From Hydrogenophaga pseudoflava NBRC 102511 (lineage in GTDB: Bacteria; Pseudomonadota; Gammaproteobacteria; Burkholderiales; Burkholderiaceae_C): a stretch of DNA of 64,000 bases. Location of the stretch: the NCBI RefSeq assembly GCF_001592285.1, contig NZ_BCWQ01000003.1, positions 1 through 64,000 of the forward strand, in the 5' to 3' direction. Below the pieces are notes generated by a model. It worked only from the letters and a program-made list of their open reading frames with translations. It was not told the origin of the DNA and did no database searches. The position numbers were made by a program, and so were the translations under genes. This document shows, one piece after another, positions 55,540 to 64,000 of the stretch (the stretch's first letter is position 1; the number at the start of each line of letters is the position of its first letter).

Positions 55540-55918
55540 CCGGGACGCCCGTTCGCAGCGTGTTGTGCACCTCGGCCACGGCATCGGTCTCGCGCAGCAG
55601 GCGCTCCACCGCCTCGGGCGCAGCGGGCGACTGGACCCGGGCCCGGTAGCGGACATCGGACGCGGCCAGGCCCACGCCCTCGAACGACGCCGTGGCCTCG
55701 ACTTCGACCTGGGTCAGCTCCATGCCCAGGCGGCGCGCTTCGCGGTAGAGGTCGTTGGCGTAGCAGGTGGCCAGGGCCAGCATGAGGAATTCGCCGCCGT
55801 TCACGGCCGAGCCGCCACCGGCCCTGGGCGGCACGGCCAGCGGCTGCTCCGCATCGCCCGTGCGCACCGACACGGCGTGCTGGCCGGCTGAGCTGACAAC
55901 GCGGGCGCTGATCTGCAC
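55520..55918 (-). CDS. OsmC-family protein
   Basis: A 132-aa OsmC-fold protein. I start it at GTG 55918 because AAGGAGG lies five bases upstream. Family features are [28 protein letters not shown] (shortened: [15 protein letters not shown]), with one conserved Cys, and [15 protein letters not shown]. OsmC/Ohr proteins reduce organic hydroperoxides via Cys pairs; here a single clear Cys is visible, so peroxidase activity is uncertain. A second OsmC gene lies 13 bp upstream on the same strand. Confidence 0.8.
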
Positions 55919-55931
55919 GGTGGCCTCCTTC

Positions 55932-56447
55932 TCAGACGAGCGTGACCTCGACCCGCGACGGGACGGCCCGGCGCACCGCATCGCCCACCGGGGAGTGCGC
56001 CTCGGCCCAGGCGACGATCTCGTGCAGCTGTTCGGCGGACGCCCCCTCCGCCGCGATGCGCACGCGGATGCTCACGCTCTGCGGTCCCGGCGGCACGCCA
56101 TCCCCCAGCCCCAGGATGCCCCGGTCGTCGGAGACGCTGTCCACCGTGACCTCCAGCCGGCTCAGCACGATGCCCAGTTGCGCGGCGCGCAGGGCGATGA
56201 CGGTGGCGTCGCAGCTGGCCAGGGCCGCGCGCAGATACCAGCCGGGTGTGGGCGCGCTCGCGGCGCCGCCGATGCCCTTGGGCATGTCGCTGACCAGGGT
56301 CTCGCCGCCGGGGCCGGTGGCGACGCAGCGCAGGCCCTGCTCGACGACGGCCGTGGCGGCCTTGTCGGTGGACAGCGCCTTCTCCGGGTGCTCGGAAAAG
56401 TACCTCGTCACGCCCTCGATCGATTGCTGGATGTGTGCAAGCGTCAT
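55932..56447 (-). CDS. OsmC-family protein (second copy)
   Basis: A 171-aa OsmC-like protein starting at ATG 56447. It has [25 protein letters not shown] with one Cys, and a C-terminal half ([40 protein letters not shown]) typical of the fold. It is probably co-transcribed with the shorter OsmC gene downstream. The two share little sequence beyond the fold. Confidence 0.8.
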   Translation of the reverse strand: MTLAHIQQSIEGVTRYFSEHPEKALSTDKAATAVVEQGLRCVATGPGGETLVSDMPKGIGGAASAPTPGWYLRAALASCDATVIALRAAQLGIVLSRLEVTVDSVSDDRGILGLGDGVPPGPQSVSIRVRIAAEGASAEQLHEIVAWAEAHSPVGDAVRRAVPSRVEVTLV

Positions 56448-56633
56448 GCGGTTTCTCCAGTGGCGGCCAACCGGTGCCGGAAACGGCGGACCAGTCTACC
56501 CGTGACCGATCCCTGCATGCAGCCCGGCCGCCGGGCGGCGCGGCGACGGGGCACCACGCTTCGGCGCAGCCCGAAGCATCCGCGGCCCGATCAGGCGGAC
56601 AGTCCACCCCTGTTCCACACCGGTACCCGCACC

Positions 56634-56972
56634 ATGCCCATCACCTGCTTCATCCGCTACCAGATCGACCCCTTCCAGCGCGAGGCTTTTCGCCGCTACG
56701 CCGAGGCCTGGGGCCGCATCATTCCCCGCTGCGGCGGGAACCTGCTCGGCTACTTCCTGCCGCACGAAGGCAGCAATCACATCGCCTGGGGGCTGATCGG
56801 CTTCGACGACATGGCCGCCTACGAGCGCTACCGCGCCGTGCTGCGCGCCGACCCCGAAGGCCGCGCCAACTTCGAGCTGGCGCAGGCGCAGCGCTTCATC
56901 CTGCGTGAGGAACGCAGCTGGCTCGAAGACGTGGCCGGCACGGTCCATCGGCCGCGGCAGGTGGCGCCGTGA
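56634..56972 (+). CDS. NIPSNAP-family small protein
   Basis: A 112-aa protein with a NIPSNAP/dimeric alpha-beta barrel pattern: [39 protein letters not shown] and the [16 protein letters not shown] helix. Such proteins often act as small monooxygenase-like or carrier domains; the role here is unknown. The frame is open upstream but ATG 56634 starts the conserved domain. An ArsR-type gene follows 37 bp later on the same strand. Confidence 0.8.
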   Translation: MPITCFIRYQIDPFQREAFRRYAEAWGRIIPRCGGNLLGYFLPHEGSNHIAWGLIGFDDMAAYERYRAVLRADPEGRANFELAQAQRFILREERSWLEDVAGTVHRPRQVAP

Positions 56973-57009
56973 TGGTGGAAGCATGGCCCGCTGCGTTACG
57001 CTGAGGCCC

Positions 57010-57699
57010 ATGAGCCGCAACACCCCGCACGAACCCCGCCTCGCCCGCGTGGCCGCCATGGTGGCCGACCCGGCGCGCTCGCGCATGCTCGCCTACCTGC
57101 TCAGCGGCGAGTGCGCCAGCGCCAGCGAGCTGGCCAAGGCCGCATCCGTCACGCCCGCCACCGCCAGCGGCCACCTCGCCCAGCTGCTGGAAGCGCGCTT
57201 CGTGGTCTGCGAACCGCGCGGCCGCCACCGCTACTACCGCCTCGCCGACGCCGACGTGGCCCACGCGCTGGAAGCCCTGGCCGTGGTGGCCGAGCGCGGC
57301 GACCACGAGCAGCAATGGGCCTCGCCCGAACGGGCGCGCCTGCGCGAGGCGCGCTGCTGCTACGGGCACCTGGCGGGGCGCCTCGGCGTCCGGCTGTTCG
57401 ACGGCCTGATGGCGGCCGATGGATTGCAGCCGGTGAGCAACGGCTACGCCCTCACCGACAGCGGCCGCGCGTGGTGCCAGCGTCTGGGCTTCGAGCCACC
57501 GGAGCCCGGCAGGAAGCGGCGCTACGCCTACCCCTGCCTGGACTGGTCCGAGCGGCGCGACCACCTGGCGGGCGAACTGGCCGACCGGCTGTACCAGCAC
57601 CTGGTGGCGCAGGGCTGGGTGCGGCGCGGGGCGGGTCGCGATGTGGCGGTCACGCCAGTGGGGCAACAGGAACTGATGGCCTTGCTCACCACCCCATGA
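57010..57699 (+). CDS. ArsR-type regulator with a C-terminal extension
   Basis: A 229-aa winged-helix protein starting at ATG 57010. The N-terminal 95 residues are an ArsR-type DNA-binding domain (LAYLLSGECASASELAKAAS, VTPATASGHLAQLLEARFVV). The rest is a basic, Cys-containing C-terminal extension not typical of short ArsR proteins. The stop overlaps the ATG of the next gene (ATGA), so the two are coupled. The inducer cannot be told. Confidence 0.85.
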   Translation: MSRNTPHEPRLARVAAMVADPARSRMLAYLLSGECASASELAKAASVTPATASGHLAQLLEARFVVCEPRGRHRYYRLADADVAHALEALAVVAERGDHEQQWASPERARLREARCCYGHLAGRLGVRLFDGLMAADGLQPVSNGYALTDSGRAWCQRLGFEPPEPGRKRRYAYPCLDWSERRDHLAGELADRLYQHLVAQGWVRRGAGRDVAVTPVGQQELMALLTTP

Positions 57700-58352
57700 A
57701 CCCCACACGCAAAGTGCTGCTCGCCGGCGCCACCGGCCTGGTGGGCGGACAGATGCTGCAAGCCCTGCTGGCCGACCCGACGGTGGCGCAGGTGCATGCG
57801 CTGACCCGCCGCGACCTGAACCTGCACCACCCCAAGCTGCAGCCCCTGCGCGTCGACTTCACGCGCCTGCCTGCGCTGCCACCCGCCGAAGAGCTCTACC
57901 TCGCGCTGGGCACCACCATCAAGGTGGCGGGCAGCCAGGCGGCCTTCCGTGCGGTGGACCTCGACGCCAACCTCGCGGTGGCGCGCGCCGCAGTGGCCGC
58001 GGGCGTGCGGCGCATCGGCCTGGTCAGCGCGGCCGGTGCCAGCGCGCAGTCGTCCGTGTTCTACAACCGCGTCAAGGGCGAGCTGGAAGATGCGCTGCGC
58101 GCGCTGGACCTGCAGGCCCTGGTGCTGGCACAGCCTTCATTGCTGCTCGACCTGCGCGACGGCCTGCAACAGCCGCCGCGCCTGGGCGAACGCATCGCCA
58201 TTCCCATCGCCCGCGTGCTGGCGCCGCTGTTTCCGGGGCGCTACCAACCGGTGCATGCGCGGGCGGTCGCGCTGGCGCTGCTGCGCACGGTACCGACCGC
58301 GCAGGGCGTGGTCGTGCTGGCGTCGGATGCGCTGGCGCGCATCGGCCGCTGA
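57696..58352 (+). CDS. NAD(P)-binding Rossmann-fold protein
   Basis: A 218-aa atypical SDR-like protein with the cofactor loop VLLAGATGLVGGQML, RIGLVSAAGASAQSSVFYNRVKGELEDAL (active-site region without the classical Tyr-Lys pair) and a C-terminal part ending VVVLASDALARIGR. The family is often annotated as nucleoside-diphosphate-sugar epimerase-like. It is translated with the ArsR-type gene. Confidence 0.82.
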   Translation: MNPTRKVLLAGATGLVGGQMLQALLADPTVAQVHALTRRDLNLHHPKLQPLRVDFTRLPALPPAEELYLALGTTIKVAGSQAAFRAVDLDANLAVARAAVAAGVRRIGLVSAAGASAQSSVFYNRVKGELEDALRALDLQALVLAQPSLLLDLRDGLQQPPRLGERIAIPIARVLAPLFPGRYQPVHARAVALALLRTVPTAQGVVVLASDALARIGR

Positions 58353-58415
58353 GGTCGGCCAGGGCGAACTGTGCAAGGGGCCGAACGCCCCGAACGCAAC
58401 GTCAGCCAGCCACCA

Positions 58416-59045
58416 TCAGCCCTTGGCGGGCGGGTTGGACCTGGGCTTGAAGATGTGAATCGCCTCCCCGCGCGCCAGCATGTCCACCAGCTGCTCGATG
58501 CGACGGGCACGCGTCTCGGGCTTCACGGCGGTCTGGACGCGCCACAGCACCGCGTAGCGGTTGCTCGCATTGAGCGTGGCAAAGAAGGCCTTGGCGGGCG
58601 GCTGTGCGTCCAGCGCCGCCTGCAGGTCGTCGGGCACCACCGAGGTCCGCGCGCCGTCGTAGGCCCTGGCCCAGCGGCCGTCGGCCTTGGCCGCGTCCAC
58701 TTGCGCGAGACCCGGCGCCTGCATGCGCCCCGCCGCGATGAGCGCCGCGACCTTCTCCACATTGACCTTCGACCAGACGCTGCGCGCACGCCGTGGCGTG
58801 AAGCGCTGCAGAAAGTGCTGGTCGTCCAGCCCCTTCTTCTGGCCATCGATCCAGCCCCAGCACAGCGCGATCTCCACCGCTTCGGCGTAGGTGACGCTGG
58901 GCTCGTCGGCGCCCCGTTTGGCGATCTGGAGCCAGAGGCCGTCGGAACTGGCGTGGTGCTTCTTCAGCCAGGTCTCGAACGCCTTGGCGTTCCTGAACAG
59001 GCTCGGGGCAGGTTGAACCTGAAGGCCGGGTTCCCGGGTGCTCAT
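58416..59045 (-). CDS. YdeI/OmdA-like protein
   Basis: A 209-aa protein of the YdeI family (bacteriocin-protection, OmdA-type). Features are FRNAKAFETWLKKHH, VEIALCWGWIDGQKKGLDDQHF, FTPRRARSVWSKVNVEKV and the C-terminal domain with VVPDDLQAALDAQPPAKAFFATL. The ATG overlaps the stop of the hydrolase gene (ATGA), so the two are co-translated. Function in bacteria is poorly known. Confidence 0.85.
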   Translation of the reverse strand: MSTREPGLQVQPAPSLFRNAKAFETWLKKHHASSDGLWLQIAKRGADEPSVTYAEAVEIALCWGWIDGQKKGLDDQHFLQRFTPRRARSVWSKVNVEKVAALIAAGRMQAPGLAQVDAAKADGRWARAYDGARTSVVPDDLQAALDAQPPAKAFFATLNASNRYAVLWRVQTAVKPETRARRIEQLVDMLARGEAIHIFKPRSNPPAKG

Positions 59046-59938
59046 CGCTGCGTGGACGGCGCCTGCGCCGCGTGCGCGCGCAGCCAGGCCACGATGTCGG
59101 CGGTCACCTCGTCGCGGTTGGTCTCGTTCAGGATTTCGTGGCGGCCGCCCGGGTAGAGCTTCACCGTCACGTCAGCAAGCCCCGCGTCGCGGTAGCGCTG
59201 GCCCAGCAGCTGGATCAGCGCGCCGCCGCCGGCCAGCGGATCGGCGTCACCGGAGGCGATCAGCACCGGCAAGTCGCGGCGGATGCCGGCCAGCCGTGCC
59301 GGGTCGGCCACGCGGGGCGCGGGCTCGAACAGGGCGGGGATCACATCGGCCGGCACGTCCCAGCCGCACCAGGGATTCGCCACGTAGGCGTCCACCTCGG
59401 CGGGGTCGCGCGACAGCCACTCGTAGCCCGTGCGGTGCTCGAAGCCCGCGTTGAAGGCTTCGAGCCCGGCCGGTCCGTCCGCGGGCGCGCTGGCCATGGC
59501 CGCGGCAAACGCGTCCAGCGCGGTCGAGCCGGACAGCACCACGCCCGACCAGGTGGCGGAGTGGTCGAGCATGGCCGCCTGCGCGGCAAACGACCCCATC
59601 GAATGCGCGAACAGGAACACCGGCAGGCCGCCGTGCTGCGCGCGCAGCGCGGCGCCGAACTGCGCGACGTCGGCGATCAGGCCGCCGAAGCCGGCCGCAC
59701 CGAAGTCGCCCAGCCGCCCGCTGGCGGTGCGCCCGTGCCCGCGGTGGTCGACCGCGTGGACCACGAAGCCGGCCGCGTTGAGCGCCCGGGCAAAGCGGTC
59801 GTAGCGCTCGCCATGTTCGGCCAGCCCGTGCGCGATCTGCACCACGCCGGCGGGCTGGTCGTCCACGTCGGACCAGGTGTAGGTGACGACGCGGGTGCCG
59901 TCTGCGTCGGAGAGGAAGGAGGAGGTTGAGGTGCTCAT
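59042..59938 (-). CDS. Alpha/beta hydrolase, monoacylglycerol-lipase-like
   Basis: A 298-aa hydrolase starting at ATG 59938. The nucleophile is in FAHSMGSFAA, the Asp in LIASGDADPLAGG and the His in YPGGRHEILNE; the oxyanion region is VQIAHGLAEHGERY. This is the monoglyceride-lipase-like family, often acting on acyl esters. It overlaps the YdeI-like gene by four bases. Confidence 0.9.
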   Translation of the reverse strand: MSTSTSSFLSDADGTRVVTYTWSDVDDQPAGVVQIAHGLAEHGERYDRFARALNAAGFVVHAVDHRGHGRTASGRLGDFGAAGFGGLIADVAQFGAALRAQHGGLPVFLFAHSMGSFAAQAAMLDHSATWSGVVLSGSTALDAFAAAMASAPADGPAGLEAFNAGFEHRTGYEWLSRDPAEVDAYVANPWCGWDVPADVIPALFEPAPRVADPARLAGIRRDLPVLIASGDADPLAGGGALIQLLGQRYRDAGLADVTVKLYPGGRHEILNETNRDEVTADIVAWLRAHAAQAPSTQR

Positions 59939-60087
59939 CGCTGCATTCTCACCCCGCCCGCGCCCCGCCCGACCTAGTGAAAACGGCAGGGCGCGCATGC
60001 TGCAAGTGGCTGCGGCGGGCGAGTGAGCGGGTCGGGCGGAGTCCCGCCCTGGAAAGGACACAGGCAAGCATTGGCGGCCCGACAGGT

Positions 60088-60537
60088 TCACGCTTTGGCC
60101 CGCGGCTTCATACGGAAACTCACGCCCATGCGATTGATGGCGTTCATGGCGGCAATCGTGAGCGTCAGATCCACCAGATCCTTCTCACCAAACACGGCCA
60201 ACGCGGCCGCATAGGCGTCATCGGATGCGTGGGTCTCGCTCACGCGCGTCACCTCCTCGGACCATGCCAGCGCGGCGCGCTCCTGCTCAGAGAAGAGGTA
60301 TTCCGCCTCGTGCCAGACGGGAACGAGCACCACCTTCTCCACCGACATGCCTTCGGCAAGCAGGTCCCGCGTGTGGATGTCGATGCAGTGCGCGCAGCCG
60401 TTGATCTGCGACACGCGCAGGAAGACCAGGTGCGTCAGCAAGCTCGGAAGGCCGGTGCTCTTGGTGACAAAGTGGTGCAGCGTGCCGACAGCCTTGGCAC
60501 CCTCAGGAGAGACTTGGAACCAAACAGCGCGATTCAT
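60088..60537 (-). CDS. Carboxymuconolactone-decarboxylase-family (AhpD-like) protein
   Basis: A 149-aa AhpD-fold protein with the redox pair INGCAHCIDIHTRDL. It is the usual partner of ECF41 sigma factors and is preceded by a promoter matching their consensus. It is more likely a peroxidase-type redox protein than a true decarboxylase, given the CxxC motif. The 149-bp gap 59939-60087 upstream of its 3' end shows no gene. Confidence 0.9.
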   Translation of the reverse strand: MNRAVWFQVSPEGAKAVGTLHHFVTKSTGLPSLLTHLVFLRVSQINGCAHCIDIHTRDLLAEGMSVEKVVLVPVWHEAEYLFSEQERAALAWSEEVTRVSETHASDDAYAAALAVFGEKDLVDLTLTIAAMNAINRMGVSFRMKPRAKA

Positions 60538-60597
60538 GAATCAATTTCCTTCGATGTGAATGATGGGCGGAGGCCAAAACCGACCTCCCGCTCCCAA

Positions 60598-60624
60598 GAC
60601 GTTTGACCCGAAGGCGCTGTGACA
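60598..60624 (-). promoter_or_regulatory. ECF41-type promoter of the CMD gene
   Basis: On the minus strand TGTCACA, a 16-bp spacer, then CGTC, 60 bp before the CMD-family gene start. This matches the promoter described for ECF41 sigma factors. The sigma gene lies just upstream, so this is probably its main local target. Confidence 0.75.
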
Positions 60625-60697
60625 CCAGTTGGAAAAAAAGCTGCGGACGCCGCCATGCCGCGCACGTTGTCGCGGCCACACACCGGAACCGGCGGCA

Positions 60698-61627
60698 TCA
60701 GTGAGGATTCGGCAGGGGCAGCAAGTAGCTCTGGCGTTTGACACCCGCCAGCTTCGCAGGATTGCGCTGTATCCGCACCTGCGAGATGCGGCCACCGTCG
60801 AACTCGAAGGCCTGGACGGACTCCAGTTCCCCTTGCAGGTAACGCAAGAGCGCCCACTCGCCGTTCAACAAGGCCAGTTCGAGTCGCATGCTGTCGCCAT
60901 GTCGCCGGTGGTGCGCGTAGTAAAGCTGGGCAATGCGCCGGGCCCCACTCAAAGGTGAGCGCAAGCTTGGACCGACCCCGCCAAAGTCGCCCATCAGGGC
61001 GGCCTCCTCAGCCAGCAGCGCCTGGATCCCCTGGAAGTCACCCTCCGTGATGGTCTGGATCAGGCGACGCAGAATCGCGTACTGTTCCTGCGGCGGGGTT
61101 CGCGCGTGCTCCCGATCTGCGCCGCGCACTTTCTTCAAACGTTGCTTGGCGCGGTGCACGATCTGCCGGGCCGACGCCTCGCTCTTGCCAATGGCCGCTG
61201 CGACCTGCTCATAGTCGACTTCAAAGACCTCACGGAGCAAGAACGCAGCCCGCGCCTCCGGGGTCAGGCAATCGAGCAGCACCAGGAAGGCGATGGAAAC
61301 GTCATCGGCGAGTTCGCGGATCTGCTCCGGCGAGGCTGGTCCATCCTCGACCAGGGGCTCGGGAAGCCAGAGGCCCGGGTAGGCTTCACGTCGCAGCTTG
61401 GCAGCGCGCAGTCGATCGATGGCCATGCGCGTGGTGACCGTGACCAGCCAAGCCTCTGGAATGAGCACGGCGGCATGTGGATCCTTGAGTTCATCGTGCC
61501 AACGCAGCCAGACATCCTGCACCAAGTCCTCGGTCTCCTGGACGGAGCCAAGCATTCGATAGCCGATGGCCATCAGCCTTGGTCGCAAGCGTGAAAAGAC
61601 TTCTTCAGACGGTAGGGACAAAGTCAC
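60698..61627 (-). CDS. sigJ: ECF41-type RNA polymerase sigma factor (SigJ-like)
   Basis: A 309-aa sigma factor starting at GTG 61627 with AAGGAATATC upstream. Sigma-70 region 2 is seen in YRMLGSVQETEDLVQDVWLRW and region 4 in LREVFEVDYEQVAAAIGKSEASARQIVHRAKQRL (core: VAAAIGKSEASARQIVHRAK). A C-terminal SnoaL-like extension ends with NPAKLAG and YLLPLPNP, typical of ECF41 and needed for its regulation. No anti-sigma factor is present, as usual in this group. Confidence 0.9.
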   Translation of the reverse strand: MTLSLPSEEVFSRLRPRLMAIGYRMLGSVQETEDLVQDVWLRWHDELKDPHAAVLIPEAWLVTVTTRMAIDRLRAAKLRREAYPGLWLPEPLVEDGPASPEQIRELADDVSIAFLVLLDCLTPEARAAFLLREVFEVDYEQVAAAIGKSEASARQIVHRAKQRLKKVRGADREHARTPPQEQYAILRRLIQTITEGDFQGIQALLAEEAALMGDFGGVGPSLRSPLSGARRIAQLYYAHHRRHGDSMRLELALLNGEWALLRYLQGELESVQAFEFDGGRISQVRIQRNPAKLAGVKRQSYLLPLPNPH

Positions 61628-61752
61628 CTTTTTGATATTCCTTCTATCGCCGTTCCTGCACGCGCAGCGCGGAGCCTGACCCATTGTGAGACATCCATTG
61701 AGCACCCCATCGAAAACATGTCGGGCTGCCTACAGTCCAGCGACTCCCGAGC

Positions 61753-62003
61753 GAGGCCTGGGGCGATGACGTCCCCGACGGCAAAGTCACTGACATCCGC
61801 CGCGCGGTCCAGGCCACGGCCGAGGAAACGGTGGCGTTTTCGTGGGTCGAAGGCCGGACAAGTCCACGCGCGACGCCGGCATGAAGAAGATGCTGGAAGA
61901 CCCGCGCATGGACCCGACCAACCCCGACAACCCGCCCATGCCCTTCGACGGCAAGCGCATGATCTTCGGCGGCTTTGAAGCGGTGGTCGAAGTGAAGGCC
62001 TAA
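61753..62003 (+). pseudogene. DUF1428 (YbaA-like) gene remnant, truncated and frameshifted
   Basis: Reading from 61753 gives [20 protein letters not shown] and [12 protein letters not shown]; then the frame shifts by one base (a lost T in GAA(T)GG) and continues [19 protein letters not shown] to PFDGKRMIFGGFEAVVEVKA. This is the C-terminal two thirds of a DUF1428 protein. The N-terminal third is gone, so the gene is broken twice. Confidence 0.75.
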
Positions 62004-62015
62004 GCGGCTGTTCGG

Positions 62016-62621
62016 TCAGGCGTCGATCTGCATCGCCGGGCGCGCCTGCACCTTCTGCAGCCAGGCGTTGGTGACCGGGTGCTGGTCCACCGGCGCGCCG
62101 AGGTAGACGCTGTAGCCAATCACGGAGGCCACGATCAGGTCGGCCAACGTGTACGCATCGCCCAGCAACCAGGGCTTCTGGCTCAGGCGCCCATCGAGCA
62201 CGGTGAGCAGCTCGTCCAGGGCCTTGTGCGCCGCGGTGCCGTGGGCGTCGTCGGGTGTGCCCATGTTTTTCGCGGCCTGCAGGCGGTAGAGCTGCGCGCC
62301 GTAGGTCACATAGGACCAGATGCTCCACGACATCGCCTGCAGGTGTTCGGGCGTGCCGCCGGCCGGCCACAGGCCGCTTTGCACGCCAAAGGTGTGGCCC
62401 AGCCACAGCTCGATCGCCAGCGCCTCGAACATCGGCGCGCCGTCCACCGTCATCGTGGGCACCTTGCCGTTGGGGTTCAAGGCCAGGTAGTCGGGCCGGC
62501 GCTGCTCGCCGGTGGTGATGTCGACCTTGACGCGCTCGTGCGGCACGCCGAGTTCGGCGAGGGCGCAGGCAACCGGTGTGGCGCTGGACATGGGGTGCCA
62601 GTAGAGAACGATCTGGGGCAT
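62016..62621 (-). CDS. Glutathione S-transferase
   Basis: A 201-aa GST starting at ATG 62621. The thioredoxin-like N-terminal domain has YWHPMSSATPVACALAELG and the glutathione-binding NPNGKVPTM and FEALAIELWL. The helical C-terminal domain contains DAYTLADLIVASVIGY. The substrate is unknown. Confidence 0.9.
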   Translation of the reverse strand: MPQIVLYWHPMSSATPVACALAELGVPHERVKVDITTGEQRRPDYLALNPNGKVPTMTVDGAPMFEALAIELWLGHTFGVQSGLWPAGGTPEHLQAMSWSIWSYVTYGAQLYRLQAAKNMGTPDDAHGTAAHKALDELLTVLDGRLSQKPWLLGDAYTLADLIVASVIGYSVYLGAPVDQHPVTNAWLQKVQARPAMQIDA

Positions 62622-62737
62622 GAGAGGCTCCTTGATGAAGATGTGAACAGCGGGCCCGGCACCGCGCCGAACCCGTGGCTGCAATGTCGCGCCCATTGCG
62701 GACAGTTTTGGCCCTCAATCAAAGTTAGAGTGCGGCC

Positions 62738-63706
62738 ATGCTGTCATCGTCCTCACGCCTGCTGCGCGTCCTCTCGCTGCTGCAGACCCGCAGCCACTGG
62801 GCCGGCCCCGAGCTGGCCGAGCGGCTTGAGGTTCACCCGCGCACGCTGCGGCGCGACATCGACCGGCTGCGCCAGCTCGGCTACCCCATCCACGCCAGCA
62901 GCGGCGTGGCGGGCGGCTATGCGTTTCGCGCGGGGCAGTCGCTGCCGCCGCTGCTGCTGGACGACGAAGAGGCGCTGGCCGTGGCCATTGCCCTGCAGAT
63001 CGCCGCGGCCGGCACCGTGAGCGGCGTGGAAGAAAGCTCGCTGCGCGCGCTGGTGAAACTGGAACAGGTGATGCCCACCCGCCTGCGCCGCCGCACGGGC
63101 GCACTGCGCTCGGCCATCGTGCCGGTGCAGCGCATGGGGCCCACCATCGACGCCAGCGTGCTCGCCACCCTGGCCACGGCCTGCCGCGACCAGTTGCAAG
63201 TGGGGTTCAGCTACCGCGACCTGCGCGGCCAGGCCAGCGTGCGCCAGGTGCAGCCGCACGGGCTGGTGCACACCGGCCACCACTGGTACCTCGTGGCCTG
63301 GGACCCGGCGCGCGACGACTGGCGCACCTTCCGCATCGACCGCGTGCAGGGCACACCCCGCACCGGCGCGCACTTCGCGCCACGCCCGCCGCCCGCGGGC
63401 GACCTGCGCGCCTACGTCACCGGGGCCATGGCCGGCGTGCACCAGCAGGGCGAGCAGGCGCGCGTGGTGCTGCACCAGCCGCGCGAGGTGATGGCGAAAA
63501 CCATTCCCCCATCCGCCGCCACGCTGGAAGCGATCGACGACGCACACTGCCTCATGCTCTGCGGCACCGGCCAACTGGACTCGCTGGTCTACTGGCTCAT
63601 GGCGCTGGACGTGGAGTTTGATGTGCTGGAGCCGCCCGCGCTGAAGGAGCGGCTGCGCCGGGCGAGTGAGCGGGTGGGAAGGAGTTTGGCGCGGGGTGGG
63701 GGGTAG
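62738..63706 (+). CDS. WYL-domain transcriptional regulator (YafY-like)
   Basis: A 322-aa regulator: an N-terminal winged helix (WAGPELAERLEVHPRTLRRDIDRL, core: LAERLEVHPRTLRRDIDRL), a linker, then a WYL domain (HWYLVAWDPARDDWRTFRIDRV) and a C-terminal extension. WYL proteins sense nucleic acids or nucleotides and regulate DNA-damage or defence genes. It is divergent from the GST gene, which may be its target. Confidence 0.88.
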   Translation: MLSSSSRLLRVLSLLQTRSHWAGPELAERLEVHPRTLRRDIDRLRQLGYPIHASSGVAGGYAFRAGQSLPPLLLDDEEALAVAIALQIAAAGTVSGVEESSLRALVKLEQVMPTRLRRRTGALRSAIVPVQRMGPTIDASVLATLATACRDQLQVGFSYRDLRGQASVRQVQPHGLVHTGHHWYLVAWDPARDDWRTFRIDRVQGTPRTGAHFAPRPPPAGDLRAYVTGAMAGVHQQGEQARVVLHQPREVMAKTIPPSAATLEAIDDAHCLMLCGTGQLDSLVYWLMALDVEFDVLEPPALKERLRRASERVGRSLARGGG

Positions 63707-63981
63707 GTCTCGGCGGCTGTGGCGAAAAGTTTGGGTCTACTTTAGGCTCAAGTGGTCTTCTGCGTCACGCGCTCATCCTTAAAGGCGTCCATGTGTTTCG
63801 ATAGTCGGCCGCGTGGGACCCAACATACAACGCAAGCGACCCAGGCATCCTTCATCGAAATTCCCGACGTCCATGAACATGAGGTACGCTATCAACCGCA
63901 GTTACTCATTAACCAATTCACTGCATTTGGGTATTCGCTGACATACTCATTTCCTATAACGCACAGAAAAGGAGGAGTGCA

Positions 63982-64000
63982 ATGCGCGCTTTGTTAGACG
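63982..64000 (+). CDS. Start of a PIN-domain (VapC-like) toxin gene, cut by the window end
   Basis: GAAAAGGAGGAGTGCA precedes an ATG that opens MRALLD, the common start of VapC-type PIN toxins, in which the Asp is a metal ligand. Only six codons are visible. The 275-bp stretch 63707-63981 before it is AT-richer and has no convincing gene; an antitoxin gene is not apparent. Confidence 0.4.

Noticed and set aside
63752-63997. An 81-codon frame at the right edge
   Set aside because: Composition is not protein-like, there is no ribosome site and it overlaps the better MRALLD start.

Overview
The window (64 kb, high GC apart from some AT-richer accessory stretches) looks like a chromosome segment of a betaproteobacterium, most likely Burkholderiales/Comamonadaceae. 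This rests on the gene families present (MobA-like 3-hydroxybenzoate hydroxylase with a MarR regulator, Bug-type solute-binding protein, CueR/CopZ/CopA set, PACE efflux protein) and is an inference from gene content, not a taxonomic assignment.

Layout. (1) 1-9.9 kb is accessory DNA: the truncated core of a Tn7/Tn5053-like transposon (TnsB/TniA-type transposase, TniB/TnsC-type ATPase, two different TniQ/TnsD-type proteins), an unrecognised small gene, three 22-bp-spaced direct repeats, then a ribbon-helix-helix protein, a RES-domain protein, an HNH endonuclease and a frameshifted PEP-mutase-like gene. (2) 9.9-12.4 kb holds a hipBA pair and a frameshifted DUF3883 nuclease-like gene, so the accessory character continues to about 12.4 kb. 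(3) 12.4-22.6 kb looks like core genome: NYN-domain protein, PACE efflux protein, thioredoxin-like protein, a four-gene NAD salvage operon (pncA-pncB-nadE-nadM/Nudix, minus strand), an RRM RNA-binding protein, MetY, a CoA-binding protein, a ferredoxin and an M15 peptidase.

(4) 22.6-42.0 kb is the most unusual part: nine minus-strand genes with gaps of 2-54 bp, about 19.4 kb, apparently one operon. It encodes a very large S8 subtilisin-like protease with a second, cysteine-peptidase-like C-terminal domain; a free-standing small protein resembling the protease propeptide; five large proteins (600-896 aa) sharing an N-terminal domain, four of them with a conserved central region and tandem beta-sandwich-like repeats; an 844-aa beta-rich protein; and a 280-aa orphan. 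None has an evident signal peptide or membrane segment. I recognise no described system with this gene set.

(5) 42.3-64 kb is mixed metabolism and regulation: nitroreductase, chemotaxis receptor, MFS transporter, mobR/mobA, Lrp/LysE pair, methyltransferase, Bug protein, copper module (cueR, copZ, copA, with three MerR-type 19-bp-spacer promoters), two OsmC proteins, an ArsR-type regulator with an NAD(P)-binding protein, a hydrolase/YdeI pair, an ECF41-type sigma factor beside a carboxymuconolactone-decarboxylase gene with a matching promoter, a DUF1428 pseudogene, a GST and a WYL regulator. The right edge appears to enter a PIN-domain toxin gene.

Three genes carry single-base frameshifts (8832-9682, 11567-12410, 61753-62003). 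They may be genuine decay or assembly errors; the sequence alone cannot decide.
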